From the NCBI RefSeq assembly GCF_020623625.1, contig NC_060200.1:1232501-1296500 (forward strand): a DNA stretch of 64,000 nucleotides, written 5' to 3'. Below the pieces are notes generated by a model, which worked only from the letters and a program-made list of their open reading frames with translations, had not been told where the DNA came from and did not search any database. This document shows, piece after piece, positions 11,011 to 23,300 of this stretch (the stretch's first letter is position 1; every line of letters begins with the position of its first letter). A program made the position numbers and the translations under genes. The stretch is from Saccharomycodes ludwigii. Lineage: Eukaryota > Ascomycota > Saccharomycetes > Saccharomycodales > Saccharomycodaceae.

Positions 11011-12111
11011 CTATTTATGGCCACCTCTTCTTGGTGGACCTTTTGGTTTATTAAACTTTAATCTATTGTTTAGATTGTTGGCGGAACTTTCTTCTTCTTC
11101 GTCTCTGCTTTTCAACTCGCTCAATTCTAGCTCGTCGGCATCACCAATTTCAATAACTTTAGCAAAGGTTATGCCGTACTGGTCAGTTAAATGATTAATC
11201 AATCCTTGTTTGTTGGACGCATATAACATACGTTCTTTAACTTTACTGCCCGAAGGACAACTGTAAATAAAAAAATATTGATCAAACGTATTGTCATTTT
11301 TTGAGGATGATTTGTATAAAGAATAAGTAGGATGTTCAGTAATAATTTTTGATGGCAGTTCACTAACTTTGTCGATCATTGATTCATTAGTTGCATTAAC
11401 AAGTTCAGAGGAAATATCAATGAGCAAGCTAATGAAATTATAGTTATGGACCATATTATTTGGTTTAAAAAATCCATTGAGTAAATCTTGACCATTGTCA
11501 TTAATTTTAAAACTTAGCTGACTGCCAGACCCATTTGTTTGTGATACTAATTGTTGCTTATATTGTTGCCTAGATATTTCTAAATTAGCTAACTCTGATT
11601 CACTCAAAACACTGACATCAATTTTCTTCAAGCCGGTAGTATTGGTTATTGACTGATTGTCACTGTTTGAAGCACTTTCACTTAATTCTTTTCTCAAATT
11701 GGTTGGGATTAGCTCTTCGACTGAATTAAGTAATAGATTAACACCTATTTTAGAAGTGCCAATTTGTCTTTGTAAGCTTAATTTACTCGATGCATATAAC
11801 ATTTTCTGCCTAACAGGTGAAATATCGGGGATGTAAGTTATAAAATCGTAACTTGTATCATTATTGGTGGCTGAAGAAGAGGAGTTATTCAGATTAATTG
11901 GAACTAAAATATAAAAGGATTCGAAATTGGAATTTTTTGATTCTTCATTGGAAAGAAATGCATGCAATTCTTCGATAGAATCTAAACTTTTGAATAATTG
12001 TACTGTATCACAGCTTTTATTGATTTGTGCTAGGATAACCTGTTTTGATGGATTATGAGCGATTGCCTCTAACAATTTTTCATCGCCTAAAATACCTGAT
12101 TGAGTAGACAT
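11011..12111 (-). CDS. TWF1: Twinfilin, actin-monomer-binding protein
   Basis: 366 residues (S. cerevisiae Twf1 332). Two ADF-homology domains are visible: the first at about residues 8-150, with the paired motif PVRQKMLYASSKLSLQRQIG, and the second at about 190-325, with the equivalent KVKERMLYASNKQGLINHL. The basic tail ends KPKGPPRRGG, a usual feature of yeast twinfilins. Twinfilin sequesters ADP-actin monomers and works with capping protein at cortical patches. The 3' end is only 43 bases from the stop of the converging ASR1-like gene. In S. cerevisiae TWF1 is on chromosome VII (YGR080W), so it is the one clear interruption of the conserved gene order here. Confidence 0.95.
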   Translation of the reverse strand: MSTQSGILGDEKLLEAIAHNPSKQVILAQINKSCDTVQLFKSLDSIEELHAFLSNEESKNSNFESFYILVPINLNNSSSSATNNDTSYDFITYIPDISPVRQKMLYASSKLSLQRQIGTSKIGVNLLLNSVEELIPTNLRKELSESASNSDNQSITNTTGLKKIDVSVLSESELANLEISRQQYKQQLVSQTNGSGSQLSFKINDNGQDLLNGFFKPNNMVHNYNFISLLIDISSELVNATNESMIDKVSELPSKIITEHPTYSLYKSSSKNDNTFDQYFFIYSCPSGSKVKERMLYASNKQGLINHLTDQYGITFAKVIEIGDADELELSELKSRDEEEESSANNLNNRLKFNKPKGPPRRGGHK

Positions 12112-14264
12112 TTTTGATTTCCTTTGTTGTTGTTTCTTGTCGGTTTATTAAATTCTAAGATTTTAGTTATTTTAGCTTATTTAATATAGTATTTGTTCCT
12201 TAAGTCTACAAAATAAACAACTAAAGTTTTTAGAGCGAAAAGAAAAGAAAAGAGAAAAGAAAAAACAAAAAAAAAAAAAGGGGGGGGGGGGGGGGGTAGA
12301 AAGACAGGGCCAAGTGTATTTCCTATCTCATTCTATACGAAGTCATGTCTAACCCTGCGTTAGGGCTGAATATAAAAAAGAATTGAAAATCACAAAAATA
12401 AAAAAACATAAAAAAAAATGCCCTATAGAAAAAAATAAAAAAAAAGGAAAAAAAAAAAATAAAAATAAAAAAATAAAATCATTGCTAAATTTTTCTCTCG
12501 TTTTGTTTTATATTTTTTTCTTTTTTGGTTTCCTCTGGTAATATATAAAAGCCTAATACTTCTCTTTCTCTTATTTAGGTTTCTACAGTATCCAGTATTT
12601 ACTTATTTATGAACCAGTCTTATTCAATCTCAAAATCTAATGAAAATAAAAAGGGAAAGGAAAAAGAAAAAGAGAGAAAAAGTTGACAATAATAATGTTA
12701 TTATTGGTACACTATAATGATCTAGAATATTTAAACAGTTTAATGTTCACTAATTGAAATAATGTTACGGATTAATAAAGATATTTTTTTTTTTTTAATA
12801 TTTTTTCTATGATTAAAACTGTATTTTTCATTTACCAATTGTTCCGACTGAATAGTTTACGAACTATATGTCGACAAAACCCATAATCGTTAAGTTTCAG
12901 CCTTGTATGAGAACATATATTATTTGAATTATTTTTTTGTACCATTTTCAGTTTTGAACATTAACTTTCGTATTTCATTGTGACATATTCTGTTGTTATA
13001 GTGTATGGCTATTTTTTTTTTTTTTGTCTGGCTTGTGAATATAATTACTTATAAATGTGATGATTTTTGTTTATTTATCGACCGGGCGGACATATTTAAG
13101 TATCTTCTAATCACTATTCCAATGGGATAGTAGCCGTGCTCTTTTGTGTACAAAATTTATTAAGGGGCATTGGTTAGTTGAGAAGTGATGAGTGGTCGCA
13201 AGATAGCTGATTTATTTTATTTTATTATTTTTTGAATAATAGGAATATTACATTCACAATCAAAAAGGAAGAAAAAATGCCAATACTCTTAAAAAAAAAA
13301 AATTACAACGTCCTGTTAGGTAACAGGTATTTACTAGTTACTATATTTTATCCGTCAGATATTTATTTTTAGTAATAAGTATGGAACTCAAAGAGAACCA
13401 GGTTTCTTGAAGTTGAACTAATAAAATGAAAGTGGATATATGTGATGATCTTTTTCATATTCACACTGTCTAAGGATGCAGTTTAAGTACTGTATTCCAA
13501 TGAACACAAAAACGAAAAAAAAACTGATTTAATGACTCTGACCCAAATCTATTTTATTTTATTTGTTTGACTTTGTTTTATTATTAGTAGTGACAACGTT
13601 GTTACTATCTCATTTTTTCTTTTTCCTCTTAATTTTTTTTTTTTTTTTGACTTAGAATTGCGTTTGTCTTTGTAAACTAGCAAAGAATGTTGTAAATGGC
13701 AGATTATGACATTTTGTGATTTCTTGAAAGCGCTCTTTTTTAAAAGAATAATAAATGAATTGCAAATTATTTTATCGGTTAATCTGTAACCTAGACTTGA
13801 ATCTTGTATAATTCGTAGAGGTATAAATTGGATAGGGAAATGGAACATTTTGGAATATAACAAGTGTTAATTTTAATAACAAACAAATTAAAAAAAAAAA
13901 AAATTTCTCTATTTACATTTCTCTGCTGCGCCCCTTTCTAAATTCAAAAATTAAAAGAAAACAAAAAAATAATGAAGGAAACTAGCCATTATTACCATCA
14001 CATATTTTAACACTTCTAAAACTTCTTTCAAGATTGCCACTGGTTTATATAAACATTCTAAAAACCTCGTCCTGTCACATTACAATATTAGATTGCTATA
14101 TGGTAATATTCTATAAATAATTTAAAATTAAACTAAAATCAAAGAAAACACAAGATTGCATTAAAAGAAAAAAAAAAAAAAAAAAAAAAAAAAAGAAAAG
14201 AACCACAATCACATCAAGCACAACAATAAGAAAGCCAAGTACAATCTTACTAATTACTACATAA
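12112..14264. other. 2.15-kb gene-free region between TWF1 and NVJ2
   Basis: No convincing gene was found. The left part holds a G17 run (12280-12296) and A-rich sequence. A TATATAAA (12542-12549) is followed by a small ORF of 25 codons (12609-12686), which alone does not support a gene. A minus-strand frame at 13549-13848 is open but unlike any family I know. Two divergent promoters must lie at the ends. S. cerevisiae has only a dubious ORF at the matching place. A non-coding RNA could be here, but no box motif or structure was convincing. Confidence 0.5.
12280..12296. repeat. G17 homopolymer
   Basis: Seventeen consecutive G directly after an A-run, about 170 bases upstream of the TWF1 start, in otherwise AT-rich DNA. 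It may be real or an assembly/base-calling artefact. Confidence 0.9.
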
Positions 14265-17219
14265 ATGATAAGTTTGAAATTATTCTTAATAATATATCTA
14301 TTTGGTGGCGTTACCTTTATCCCATTAATTTTGTACTTATGGTTCATAAATTTACCAAACAAAACAGATAAAAATACTATCATTGACACGCATATAGAAG
14401 GAGATAAACAACCATTGTTAAAGGAATCAAGTACTGTTGATCCACAATTGAAAGCTGGCGAATTCGATGAAAAGACTGATGTGTCAGTTTTCAAGAAAGG
14501 TTGGATGACTGTTACAAAACAATTCTATTATCATCCTTCAGCTTTACCATCAAACCAAGAAAATTCAGATACCACCGCCAACATTTTAACTTTAGATCAA
14601 TTGAATAGGAAGAAAAATTCATATTATTGTGTGTTGAAGCATGGAAATCTTTTTTTATACAGCGATGAGCCAAGTGTTGGATTATCCCATGCCGTTGTTT
14701 TAAAAAATTTTTTTGTTACTATATGGCCAAGGGAAGGTATTTCTGAGGCTTCCTTATTTACTAAGAAAACTTGCATTGCTCTCTTCAAAAATGATTATGT
14801 AACACCAAAGGGTAAAATTAAGGTTGTTCCACCTTCTTCCTTCTCTAATTGTTCCTCCTCTCCTTCATCTCACCCCTCTGAAAATGGTTTTCAAGGAATC
14901 CCTATTGATAGATTACCCACAAAATCATGTTATTTCTTATACTTTGATAATAATTACGTTAAAGAAGATTGGTATTTTGCTCTTATTGATGCTACTAGAA
15001 ATCTCTCCTCTGTTGGTAATATATCCTCGTTTGTTCAGCCTCCAATAACCGCCCACTTTAAAACCAAAGATATGTTGAAATTAATTCAGACTATTAATTC
15101 TACTGAGGGCCAATTAGCTACCAAATGGTTAAATGTATTTTTGGGAAGAATGTTTTTATCTTTACAGCAAAATGATAAGCTGGCTAATTTGATCAAGGAG
15201 AAATTGTATACAAAACTGTCTAAAATTAACAAACCAGATTTTTTGGATGATTTTAAAATCAATTCCGTGGATGCTGGTGATATAGCGCCCATTTTCACCA
15301 ACCCTAAATGTACAGAATTAAATGTTGAGGGTGATTGTAAGATATCTGTAGATACTTTGTACACCGGTGGGTTATCTTTGCAAATATCTACAATTGCCAC
15401 TCTAAACATTGTCGGTTTCCGTAAACCTAAAAGATTTCCATTAGAGGTTAGTTTAAAAGTTAACAGATTACAAGGTACCTTAATGCTAATTATGAAGAGA
15501 CCACCAAGCAACAGAATATGGTATTGCTTCGAAAATGAACCAGATCTAGATGTAAGTATCGAACCCGTGATTAGTAGTAAACAATTAAGCTACAATATGG
15601 TAACTAACGCTTTAAAGAGTAAATTAAGAGATGCTTTGAATGAATCAATTGTTTGGCCAGCAATGGACGATACTGTTTATTACTTCCCCGATTCTGAACA
15701 GTTCTATAGAGGTGGTATTTGGGTTGCCAATACGAATTGCAAAAGTTCTTCCACCGGTGAAAATGGAAAAGATGGTGACACCAATCAAAATGATGGCAGC
15801 GGTAATACTACTTCTGCTCATCCTAACAAATCTGATGATGAACTAAATGCTAACGGCCATCATGGCAACCAAGAAAACAAAGAAGATGCTTCTTCTGCAA
15901 TTTCCCTATCATCAACCTCCACTTCCTCATCGCAAGATTTATTAAACCCCTACACTCCGCAAGATCCATTATCTGAGGGAAATGATTTGAACTCACTAGG
16001 TTCCAAAAAAAACACTAATGGCATCAACGCTAATAATGATGTTGACAATAATAACCGAACTTCTGTGGAGGTTGTTCGTAACAAAACAACTGATAAGGTC
16101 GGCAACTTTAAAAACTATTTAAAAAAAAAATCGGCAGATGCCGGCGAACAATCACATACTGACAATTCGGAAGAAAACACTGGAGAAACCAAAAAATACA
16201 CAAAGAAATTTGAAAAATGGTACAAAAACGTGAAAGAATCAGCAGCTACTTTAATGAATGAAGTTCGTGAAGATATTACTAATATTGAGGATGATAATCA
16301 CAATAGTGAAGCCGGTAATAATGACGATTCATTAAAGGAAAATTTAAAAACCAAAAATGACACATTAAACGGTTTAGATGGAAATTCTCCAATAAACAAT
16401 GGCACATGTATAACTTCTTTGGTATCTGGAAATAACATTCCAAATTCAAAGGATTCAGAAGATTTAAGAAAGAGGGATGAAGAAACACTAACTGCTATTA
16501 AAGAGTCAAAAAATCACAGTGGTAAAATCGGTACCAATGCTGGAAATGTTAATAATAACAGTACGGAGACCGTTAAGAAACTACCTGAGAGTGTAATCAA
16601 TACACATCTGATTCCTGAAATGATTTCCAGTAGAAGAAAAAGATCCTCAATTACTACTACATCTACCGCCGATACAAGCAAAGATGGTTCAATGATAACA
16701 TCACATGCTTTCATCCCCAATACTACTAATACACCTGCTCCCATTACCGGTGCTACCATTAACATTTCTGCTGCTTCTTCTTCTTCTTCTTCCTCTTCTC
16801 CTTCTTCTTCTTCCTCTTCCTCTCTCCCTTCTTCTCTCCCTTCTTCTCCCAGAAAAGATTTAAATGAGCCTGGTATTAATATATCACCAGTGCCACCATC
16901 AACTGCTTCTACTTCTACTGCCCGTAAATCGAAACCAGCTTCCATGTTTGTTAAACAAGATGATCCTATACTACATCATTCCTTAATCACTTCTCCTGCA
17001 TCTCCTTCCACTCCATTCCAAAAGATGTCTAATGAAAAAAGTATATATTCTGATAAAAAAGTTTCTTCAATAAACTCATCAACCAAAATTTTAACTGTTA
17101 ACGGCAAAGAAATACAAGCAACCAAAAACGTTTCAAGACCACTACCGCCACCGCCACCGTCCCTACCAAAAAAGACAGGCACAGGTATCCTTAATACCGC
17201 CAGTATTAAAAAGGAATGA
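14265..17219 (+). CDS. NVJ2: SMP-domain lipid-transfer protein of membrane contact sites (Nvj2)
   Basis: 984 residues (S. cerevisiae Nvj2 770). A transmembrane segment at residues 3-27 anchors it in the ER. A PH-like region at about 70-250 follows (KKGWMTVTKQFYYHP... to YVKEDWYFALIDATRN), then an SMP (synaptotagmin-like, mitochondrial, lipid-binding) domain at about 279-478. From 490 to the end the protein is low-complexity, with a Ser run near 830-855 and a proline-rich tail (RPLPPPPPSLPKK) that could bind an SH3 domain. Nvj2 sits at the nucleus-vacuole junction and moves ceramide at ER contacts. The first ATG is used because the membrane anchor starts at once. It converges with MEC1, 115 bases apart. 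Confidence 0.94.
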   Translation: MISLKLFLIIYLFGGVTFIPLILYLWFINLPNKTDKNTIIDTHIEGDKQPLLKESSTVDPQLKAGEFDEKTDVSVFKKGWMTVTKQFYYHPSALPSNQENSDTTANILTLDQLNRKKNSYYCVLKHGNLFLYSDEPSVGLSHAVVLKNFFVTIWPREGISEASLFTKKTCIALFKNDYVTPKGKIKVVPPSSFSNCSSSPSSHPSENGFQGIPIDRLPTKSCYFLYFDNNYVKEDWYFALIDATRNLSSVGNISSFVQPPITAHFKTKDMLKLIQTINSTEGQLATKWLNVFLGRMFLSLQQNDKLANLIKEKLYTKLSKINKPDFLDDFKINSVDAGDIAPIFTNPKCTELNVEGDCKISVDTLYTGGLSLQISTIATLNIVGFRKPKRFPLEVSLKVNRLQGTLMLIMKRPPSNRIWYCFENEPDLDVSIEPVISSKQLSYNMVTNALKSKLRDALNESIVWPAMDDTVYYFPDSEQFYRGGIWVANTNCKSSSTGENGKDGDTNQNDGSGNTTSAHPNKSDDELNANGHHGNQENKEDASSAISLSSTSTSSSQDLLNPYTPQDPLSEGNDLNSLGSKKNTNGINANNDVDNNNRTSVEVVRNKTTDKVGNFKNYLKKKSADAGEQSHTDNSEENTGETKKYTKKFEKWYKNVKESAATLMNEVREDITNIEDDNHNSEAGNNDDSLKENLKTKNDTLNGLDGNSPINNGTCITSLVSGNNIPNSKDSEDLRKRDEETLTAIKESKNHSGKIGTNAGNVNNNSTETVKKLPESVINTHLIPEMISSRRKRSSITTTSTADTSKDGSMITSHAFIPNTTNTPAPITGATINISAASSSSSSSSPSSSSSSSLPSSLPSSPRKDLNEPGINISPVPPSTASTSTARKSKPASMFVKQDDPILHHSLITSPASPSTPFQKMSNEKSIYSDKKVSSINSSTKILTVNGKEIQATKNVSRPLPPPPPSLPKKTGTGILNTASIKKE

Positions 17220-17334
17220 AATAATCTAATAATTAGTGAGATATATAATTTTAATAAGTAATAATAGTAGCAAAAAAAAAAAAAAAATTTGAGATAGTGC
17301 ATAAGTTTTTGTCCAACATGTGATACTTAAGTAA

Positions 17335-20300
17335 CTACCAAAAAGGTAGCCAGCCAATGAACATCTTGCAAAGATTTTCATCTGATATGGCTTCCTTAAT
17401 TAAAGCATCTGTTTGAGCAGTTACACTAATTGAGACCCCGTCATGAGGATCAATACCTCTCATTTTATTTCTTATAACTTCCATAGTTTGGTTTATGGTC
17501 CAATTATTTCTTCCAGGACCTATTATTCTACCGTCAGTAGTTTTCCGAACCATTCTACCATACATAATAGTTTCAATAACATTAATCAATGTCAGTTCGT
17601 TACCCCTAATTAAAGTCAACGTTACTTCGCAGGCCTTCCGGAATGTACCTTCAATGCCTGTAATACCCAAAGCGTCGACAAAATTATGTGTTAATCTAAA
17701 GGGGACAATCTCTGGTATTTTCAAGTCTTTACCCTTATCAAATAAAATGTCAAAATCTACATGTAAAACTTGCCCAGTTTTAACATTAATCAAAATGTTA
17801 TCACAATGTCTGTCGCCTAGCCCTAAGATATGGCCAACCATGCACATAACGGCATATGACCTTGAAAAATTTTGCTTAGAATTATACCAATTGATAGGAT
17901 CCGGGAAGTTATCTAAGAACCATTCGTGTAAAACGGGGGTAAAACACTCTAGCGCATTGTGGAAAATTGAAAGTCTTTGTGCTGTATCATTTAGAGGAAT
18001 GGCTTTCCAATATTTACCCACACTGTTGATCAAGCTTAACTTATTCATACTACTATATTTGCTAATCAATATACTTCTAACCGTGGAAACATGCTGAACT
18101 AACTCAATAATACCGAAATCCTCGTTAAGAGATAAAATTGCATACGTTAAAATTCCTAAATTTCTCTTTTTCGAATCCAAGTCCTTCTTCAATAAATAAA
18201 CCATGTTAGTGGCAAATTGCATATATTGGTTATCCTGACTCACGTCTTCCATTTTACACAGAATCTCATAAAGATTCCCATCAGAACCATAGAGCTGTAT
18301 CTTTTTAGGTCTTCTCAAAGAATGATAAATAACAAATTCTGAGCCAAAGCTGTTTATAGTTATTTTGTTAGGAAAAATTTCAAATTTGTCGCTAGATAAG
18401 TTTGTCAATGGTAATACAGAGTCAAAATTTCTGGTGACAGGCACAACTAAATTTGAATGTACATTTAAATCTATCTTTAAGTCTCTGTCCAAAAACCCAT
18501 TATTATTACCCGATTTTCCAGACCCTTTCTCATATTTGCATATCTGTGATAAAGTCTCAACCATTTTTAAAGCACTACTTACTAATTGTCTTCCATTTCT
18601 GTAAGAATTATCTTTTACAAATTTTTCCAGGATTTTTTGACCAGATTTCACCTTTTTTGGTTCATTTGAGTTTTGTAAAGATGCAATGTACCATAATATG
18701 TGTTCGGGATAATCATTGCAAAGTAAATATAAAATGTTACCAATTCTGATTGAGGATTTTTGATGTGGATGTAGCACTCTTGATATCAATTGGATTAGTA
18801 CAGAATACCAAATATAACTTGGGCATGACTTAATAGCATTGTCAATATGTACACACATTTCATCGATGTTTGTTTTTAAAACCAAATTTTTTCTATTTTC
18901 CACAAGTTTTTCTGATGTGTTTAGCCAATAGGTAATAACTTTTGGCAAGCTTTCTCTTACATGTGTAGTGTTTTTTTCAAATGATAATAAAAAATATTTT
19001 ATAGATTCCTTTTCTAAGCTACCATCTTCTTCGTAACTACCTTCGGCATTCTTTTTTTCTAAAAATCTACTGTAAAAAAGACCTAAAGCAAAATAGGGTT
19101 CTTCCCAGTGAGGATTTAGAGATATAGTGTGTTTATATTGCTTAATAATCTGAGAAGATGTCGAACTATTTGATAAATCCAACCATTGTGTATATTTTAG
19201 CAAGACTTTTGATTCTTCTTGATCAATGGAATTGTCTTTATCCGTTTTCATTTGGTTATATATTTCAGAAATCATTTTTAACGCTTTATCCTTTTCGTTT
19301 CTTTCCCATAATAGGTTCGAATACTCCAATTCTAACTGAAATTGGTTTTTATTATGTTCTGACCATGCATCCATTAATAGTTTACTTGCTAAGTCCTGTC
19401 TACCATTTTGTCTCGATATTTGTGCCATTTCAAAATAAGTTAGGAATAATTTGTTTGAAATCTTATCGTTTGACGATAAGTTTAGAAAAGTTTTTTTCAA
19501 AGATAACAACTTATACTTCGAACCAAAATCGTCACCAATAGCCACTAGTCTTTTTTCTAAATTTTCTTCCAATGTTAGTTCTTCTTGTTCCGGACCTACT
19601 GTATCAAATTTCCTGGAATCAATCAAAACCTTTAAATCATGGATAGAATGCAAATTTGTAAAGATCTGTCTAATTTTTAAGATTGTGGTTGCGTTAGGAG
19701 AGGTAATAAAGTGTCTAGCAATTAATTTGTTACAGTTGTCCAAACATGCAAGTGTTTGGTCCCATTCCTGCCTATACACGAAAGTGTACAATTTCGCAAT
19801 GTTATAATTGTACAATATGTGAGGATAAAGGTTCTTTTTAAGTTGATCTTCAAAGCGTCTTTCAATTAGTCCAACGTATTTCCCAATTTTCTCATATTTT
19901 CCATACATAACAGACGCTTCTAAGCCAAAATTTAAATATTGAATTAGCGCATGTTCATTGATACAAGGAGAAGTAATTAAAGTGTCTAGTTTAACCAAAG
20001 ATTTGTCGTATAATTGATGTTTGTGTAAAGATTCTAAATACTTATGATTGATGGAATAATCCTGCACATTTGTCACGCTCAACTCTTCTAAACATTGCTG
20101 TGCCATTTCCCAGTTATCGCTGTAAAGTAATTCATCCAATTTGCCGGAAAGCTCAATTGTTGTAAATTTTTTTAGCACACCATCAATGGCATCCAGATCT
20201 TGGATATTTGCATATGCTGTTTGAAGATGTTCTCGTAATCTATCATTATCTGAAACAAATTCGCCCGAACGATATGATTGTTCCAAATATAGAACAGATC

Positions 20301-23300
20301 TTTCAAAAGAGTTCATTTCTAGAGACCTTTGTGCCATTAAATGTAATGGAATGCATACAACTAATTCTTCAATCTGATTAAGTTCCTCCTTTGTCAATCT
20401 GCTAAATTCTGTATTCTTTTGATTGTATTGAGCTAAAATCTGTTTACAATATTCTAAAATTTTAAAAATTACTTCATAGCATTGTTTTAGCGTTTCCAGT
20501 TGGTGGTGATTCAAATTGGCAACTTCAATCCTAAATATACTTAAAAATTCGGTTTTTATATTTTCCAATAAGATTTTATATTCTGGGCTGCGTTTTAGAG
20601 AAATATAACCAACGGCATAAGGTAGAATATATTCGCAAAGTTGTTCATTGGCTTCTTTAAGAAGAGAAGAGTATATTGAGAAAACAGGTGTCGCACTGGT
20701 TGAGGATTCTTCCCTAATGCACATTAATCTTTTAAGCAAGTCAGTACTAAAACCTCTGACCCAAAATTGAAACTTCATAGTTTTATTATAAAATGGATAA
20801 ATCAATGGACTGTAATCGCCACTGTTTGATCCAATTGAATATTTGGATGATCTTAATGGTTCTAGAGTAGCTTTAGCTAGATCGTTGAACGAAATATCCC
20901 ATAAATGTTTCTTTTCAGACGACTGGCTAAAATCACAACTTTTTAAATCCAAATTACAAAATTTGATATATTCTTGCATGACATATGCTATGAAGGATTG
21001 CTCAGAACGATTGGTGGTTTGCCAAAATGCCGGTACTAAAATTTTATTCATAGTTTTCATAATAAAGGAGATTTGTTGACCATAGTCGCTTAAATCATAA
21101 ACAAAAGCAATATCTTTATTCTTTCTTGTAATTTTATAAACAGTAGGATCGACGGACCCAATAAGACTAATACACTCGGTGGCCTTTGTCGATATATTGA
21201 ACGAAATGTGTTTGAATTTATAAGAAACATTCAATAACAATCCCAATAATTTGGAAACACTGGCAATATTAAATTCCGATATATCTTTTTTCATCAAAGA
21301 TAATATTAGCTTGATATCGTCCAAAGTTTGCAGAACAATATAGACATTTTCGCTCTCCAAATTTGTTAAAAATATATTAATATTGTCTAATCTTGCAAAA
21401 AACTTTCTATTATTTTGAAAGAAATGTTTATGTCTATCTATCAAATTTATTTCTTCATTTTTCATTAGGCTGTATATTATGGAAGGTTTCTTTTCAATTA
21501 TGTAATTTTTTTTATTCGTGAGTAAGATGTTGAATATTTCTTGACAAACTGTTTTGGTTTTCGTGTCAAAACTGTTCCATCTCTGACATATGAAATAAAC
21601 CACTAAATCAATTATGGTAAATAATTGCTCATCAGATAGCAATTTTACTAAACAATACCAAGCCTTCATGGAGTAATATCTAACTTCCGGAATTTCCATG
21701 GCAACTTGTAGGCATAAACTGATAATAGCCAAGGATGAGATCAAGGCTTGTTCTGAGGCATTATTGATCATAAAAGTAACACCATTTATAATTCTTATTT
21801 TTTCAAAATAAGTATTTATTTCCATATTGTTAGACATGCTAGAACTGAAAAAATGGAAAATACCCAAAATGTGTTCGGACATATATTTTTCAAATTGCCT
21901 CATTTCATCTAAATTCCAAGCCTCAGAAATATTTTTCGCTATAATCTCTTCATACAATTGTTTCTTTTTTTGGTTCCTTTTGTCATCCATCAGATTAAAA
22001 ACAAAATATAAACATTTCATTATTACGAGTTTGTTTGTTGGTTTTTCGTGCGTTGCTTGAAGTTCATCACAATTATCATATAGTTGAGCAATCTCTGACA
22101 AAACAATGTACCAATTAACAACATCAGAGATGCTCTTATTTTTAAAAGATGGTTCGCAATTGCATAGGATTTCAATTAGCTTTGGTAATGAAAAATTGTT
22201 TCCAGAAACTAATAAGACAGCTATTATTCGATTGATATTTTTATAAACAATTTGTTTTTTCGGTGTGCCAGTAATATTGGAAATGTGTTGTATGATATCC
22301 TTCTTATAATAAGTAATGACATATGGCACAATATATCTTTGAAATCTTTCTAAAAATTTATCAATCGGTCTCTCTGTCAAATTTGCAATTTTTTTAAAAA
22401 CGCCAGGATTTGTGCCCAAACGAATACTTAATTTACTGACAACTAATGGCAAAATAGGCGATAACAATTGATACGGAGACTTATTATCCATTATTTTTGC
22501 TATATATCTGATCTGGAAAATTGCAAAATACTCTTCGATAAAATCATGCGAATTCACATAGTTTAACAATTTCTTCAATAATGGATCCACAATCTCGTCT
22601 CTTGAAGAAAGGAAAAATTGAGCCCACGTTTCTAGTCTTGTATCTATGGTATAATTAGGGTGCGGTGATTCCAAAAACGACATCAATAAAAGACTCTGTT
22701 TATCATTATTATTGTACCTTGAACTTATTGCGTATAATACCAAGATTGCGCTGCTGATGGTTCTGAGTATTCTATCTTGTGAGTCATAACACTTGGTGAC
22801 AAATTTGTAGATTGGACCCTCTAACTTTAAAGGAACTTGAAAATGGTGAAAGATATTTCTTAAGCAAAATAACAGTTCCAATTGTACCGAAATGGATAGT
22901 TTTTGTAAGTCCCTTTGCAAAAGAGTGTCAGCTAAAATCTTGTAGCCGTAACTAAATTTTATATCTAATCTATTCGGATCAACATCTCTTAAATTCCATT
23001 TATTTTCATCAGTGGTGCAATGCACGCATACACATTCTGAAGATACTTGGCAATCCAATTTGGAAATCAACCTAATGCATAGTTTTAAATCAGATGAATC
23101 CAAACCTGGTTTGTTTAATGTATATATTAATCTGCTGTGTAAGAAAACTTTTAAATCAGCTCTTTTGCTTATTAAGTCGGTAATATTATAATTTAACTCT
23201 TTAACTTCATGGTATATATACCTGGTGAAGACTGGCATATTTGCTGATTCTAGATATTTTGTCTCAATATTTTTGATTTTATTTTGAAAGGCGGTAGCAT

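Noticed and set aside
12345-12375. Telomere-like CTAACCCTGCGTTAGGG
   Set aside because: One isolated short match with no array; interior of a conserved gene block.
13181-13230. C/D snoRNA-like GTGATGA ... CTGA in the TWF1-NVJ2 gap
   Set aside because: The boxes are too close together (about 25 bases), with no terminal stem and no guide segment recognised.
13549-13848. Minus-strand open frame of about 100 residues starting MFHFPIQFIPL
   Set aside because: It ends in poly-Lys and polar sequence from A-runs, has no family resemblance, and long frames without an ATG-based context are common here. It might still be real, but I cannot support it.
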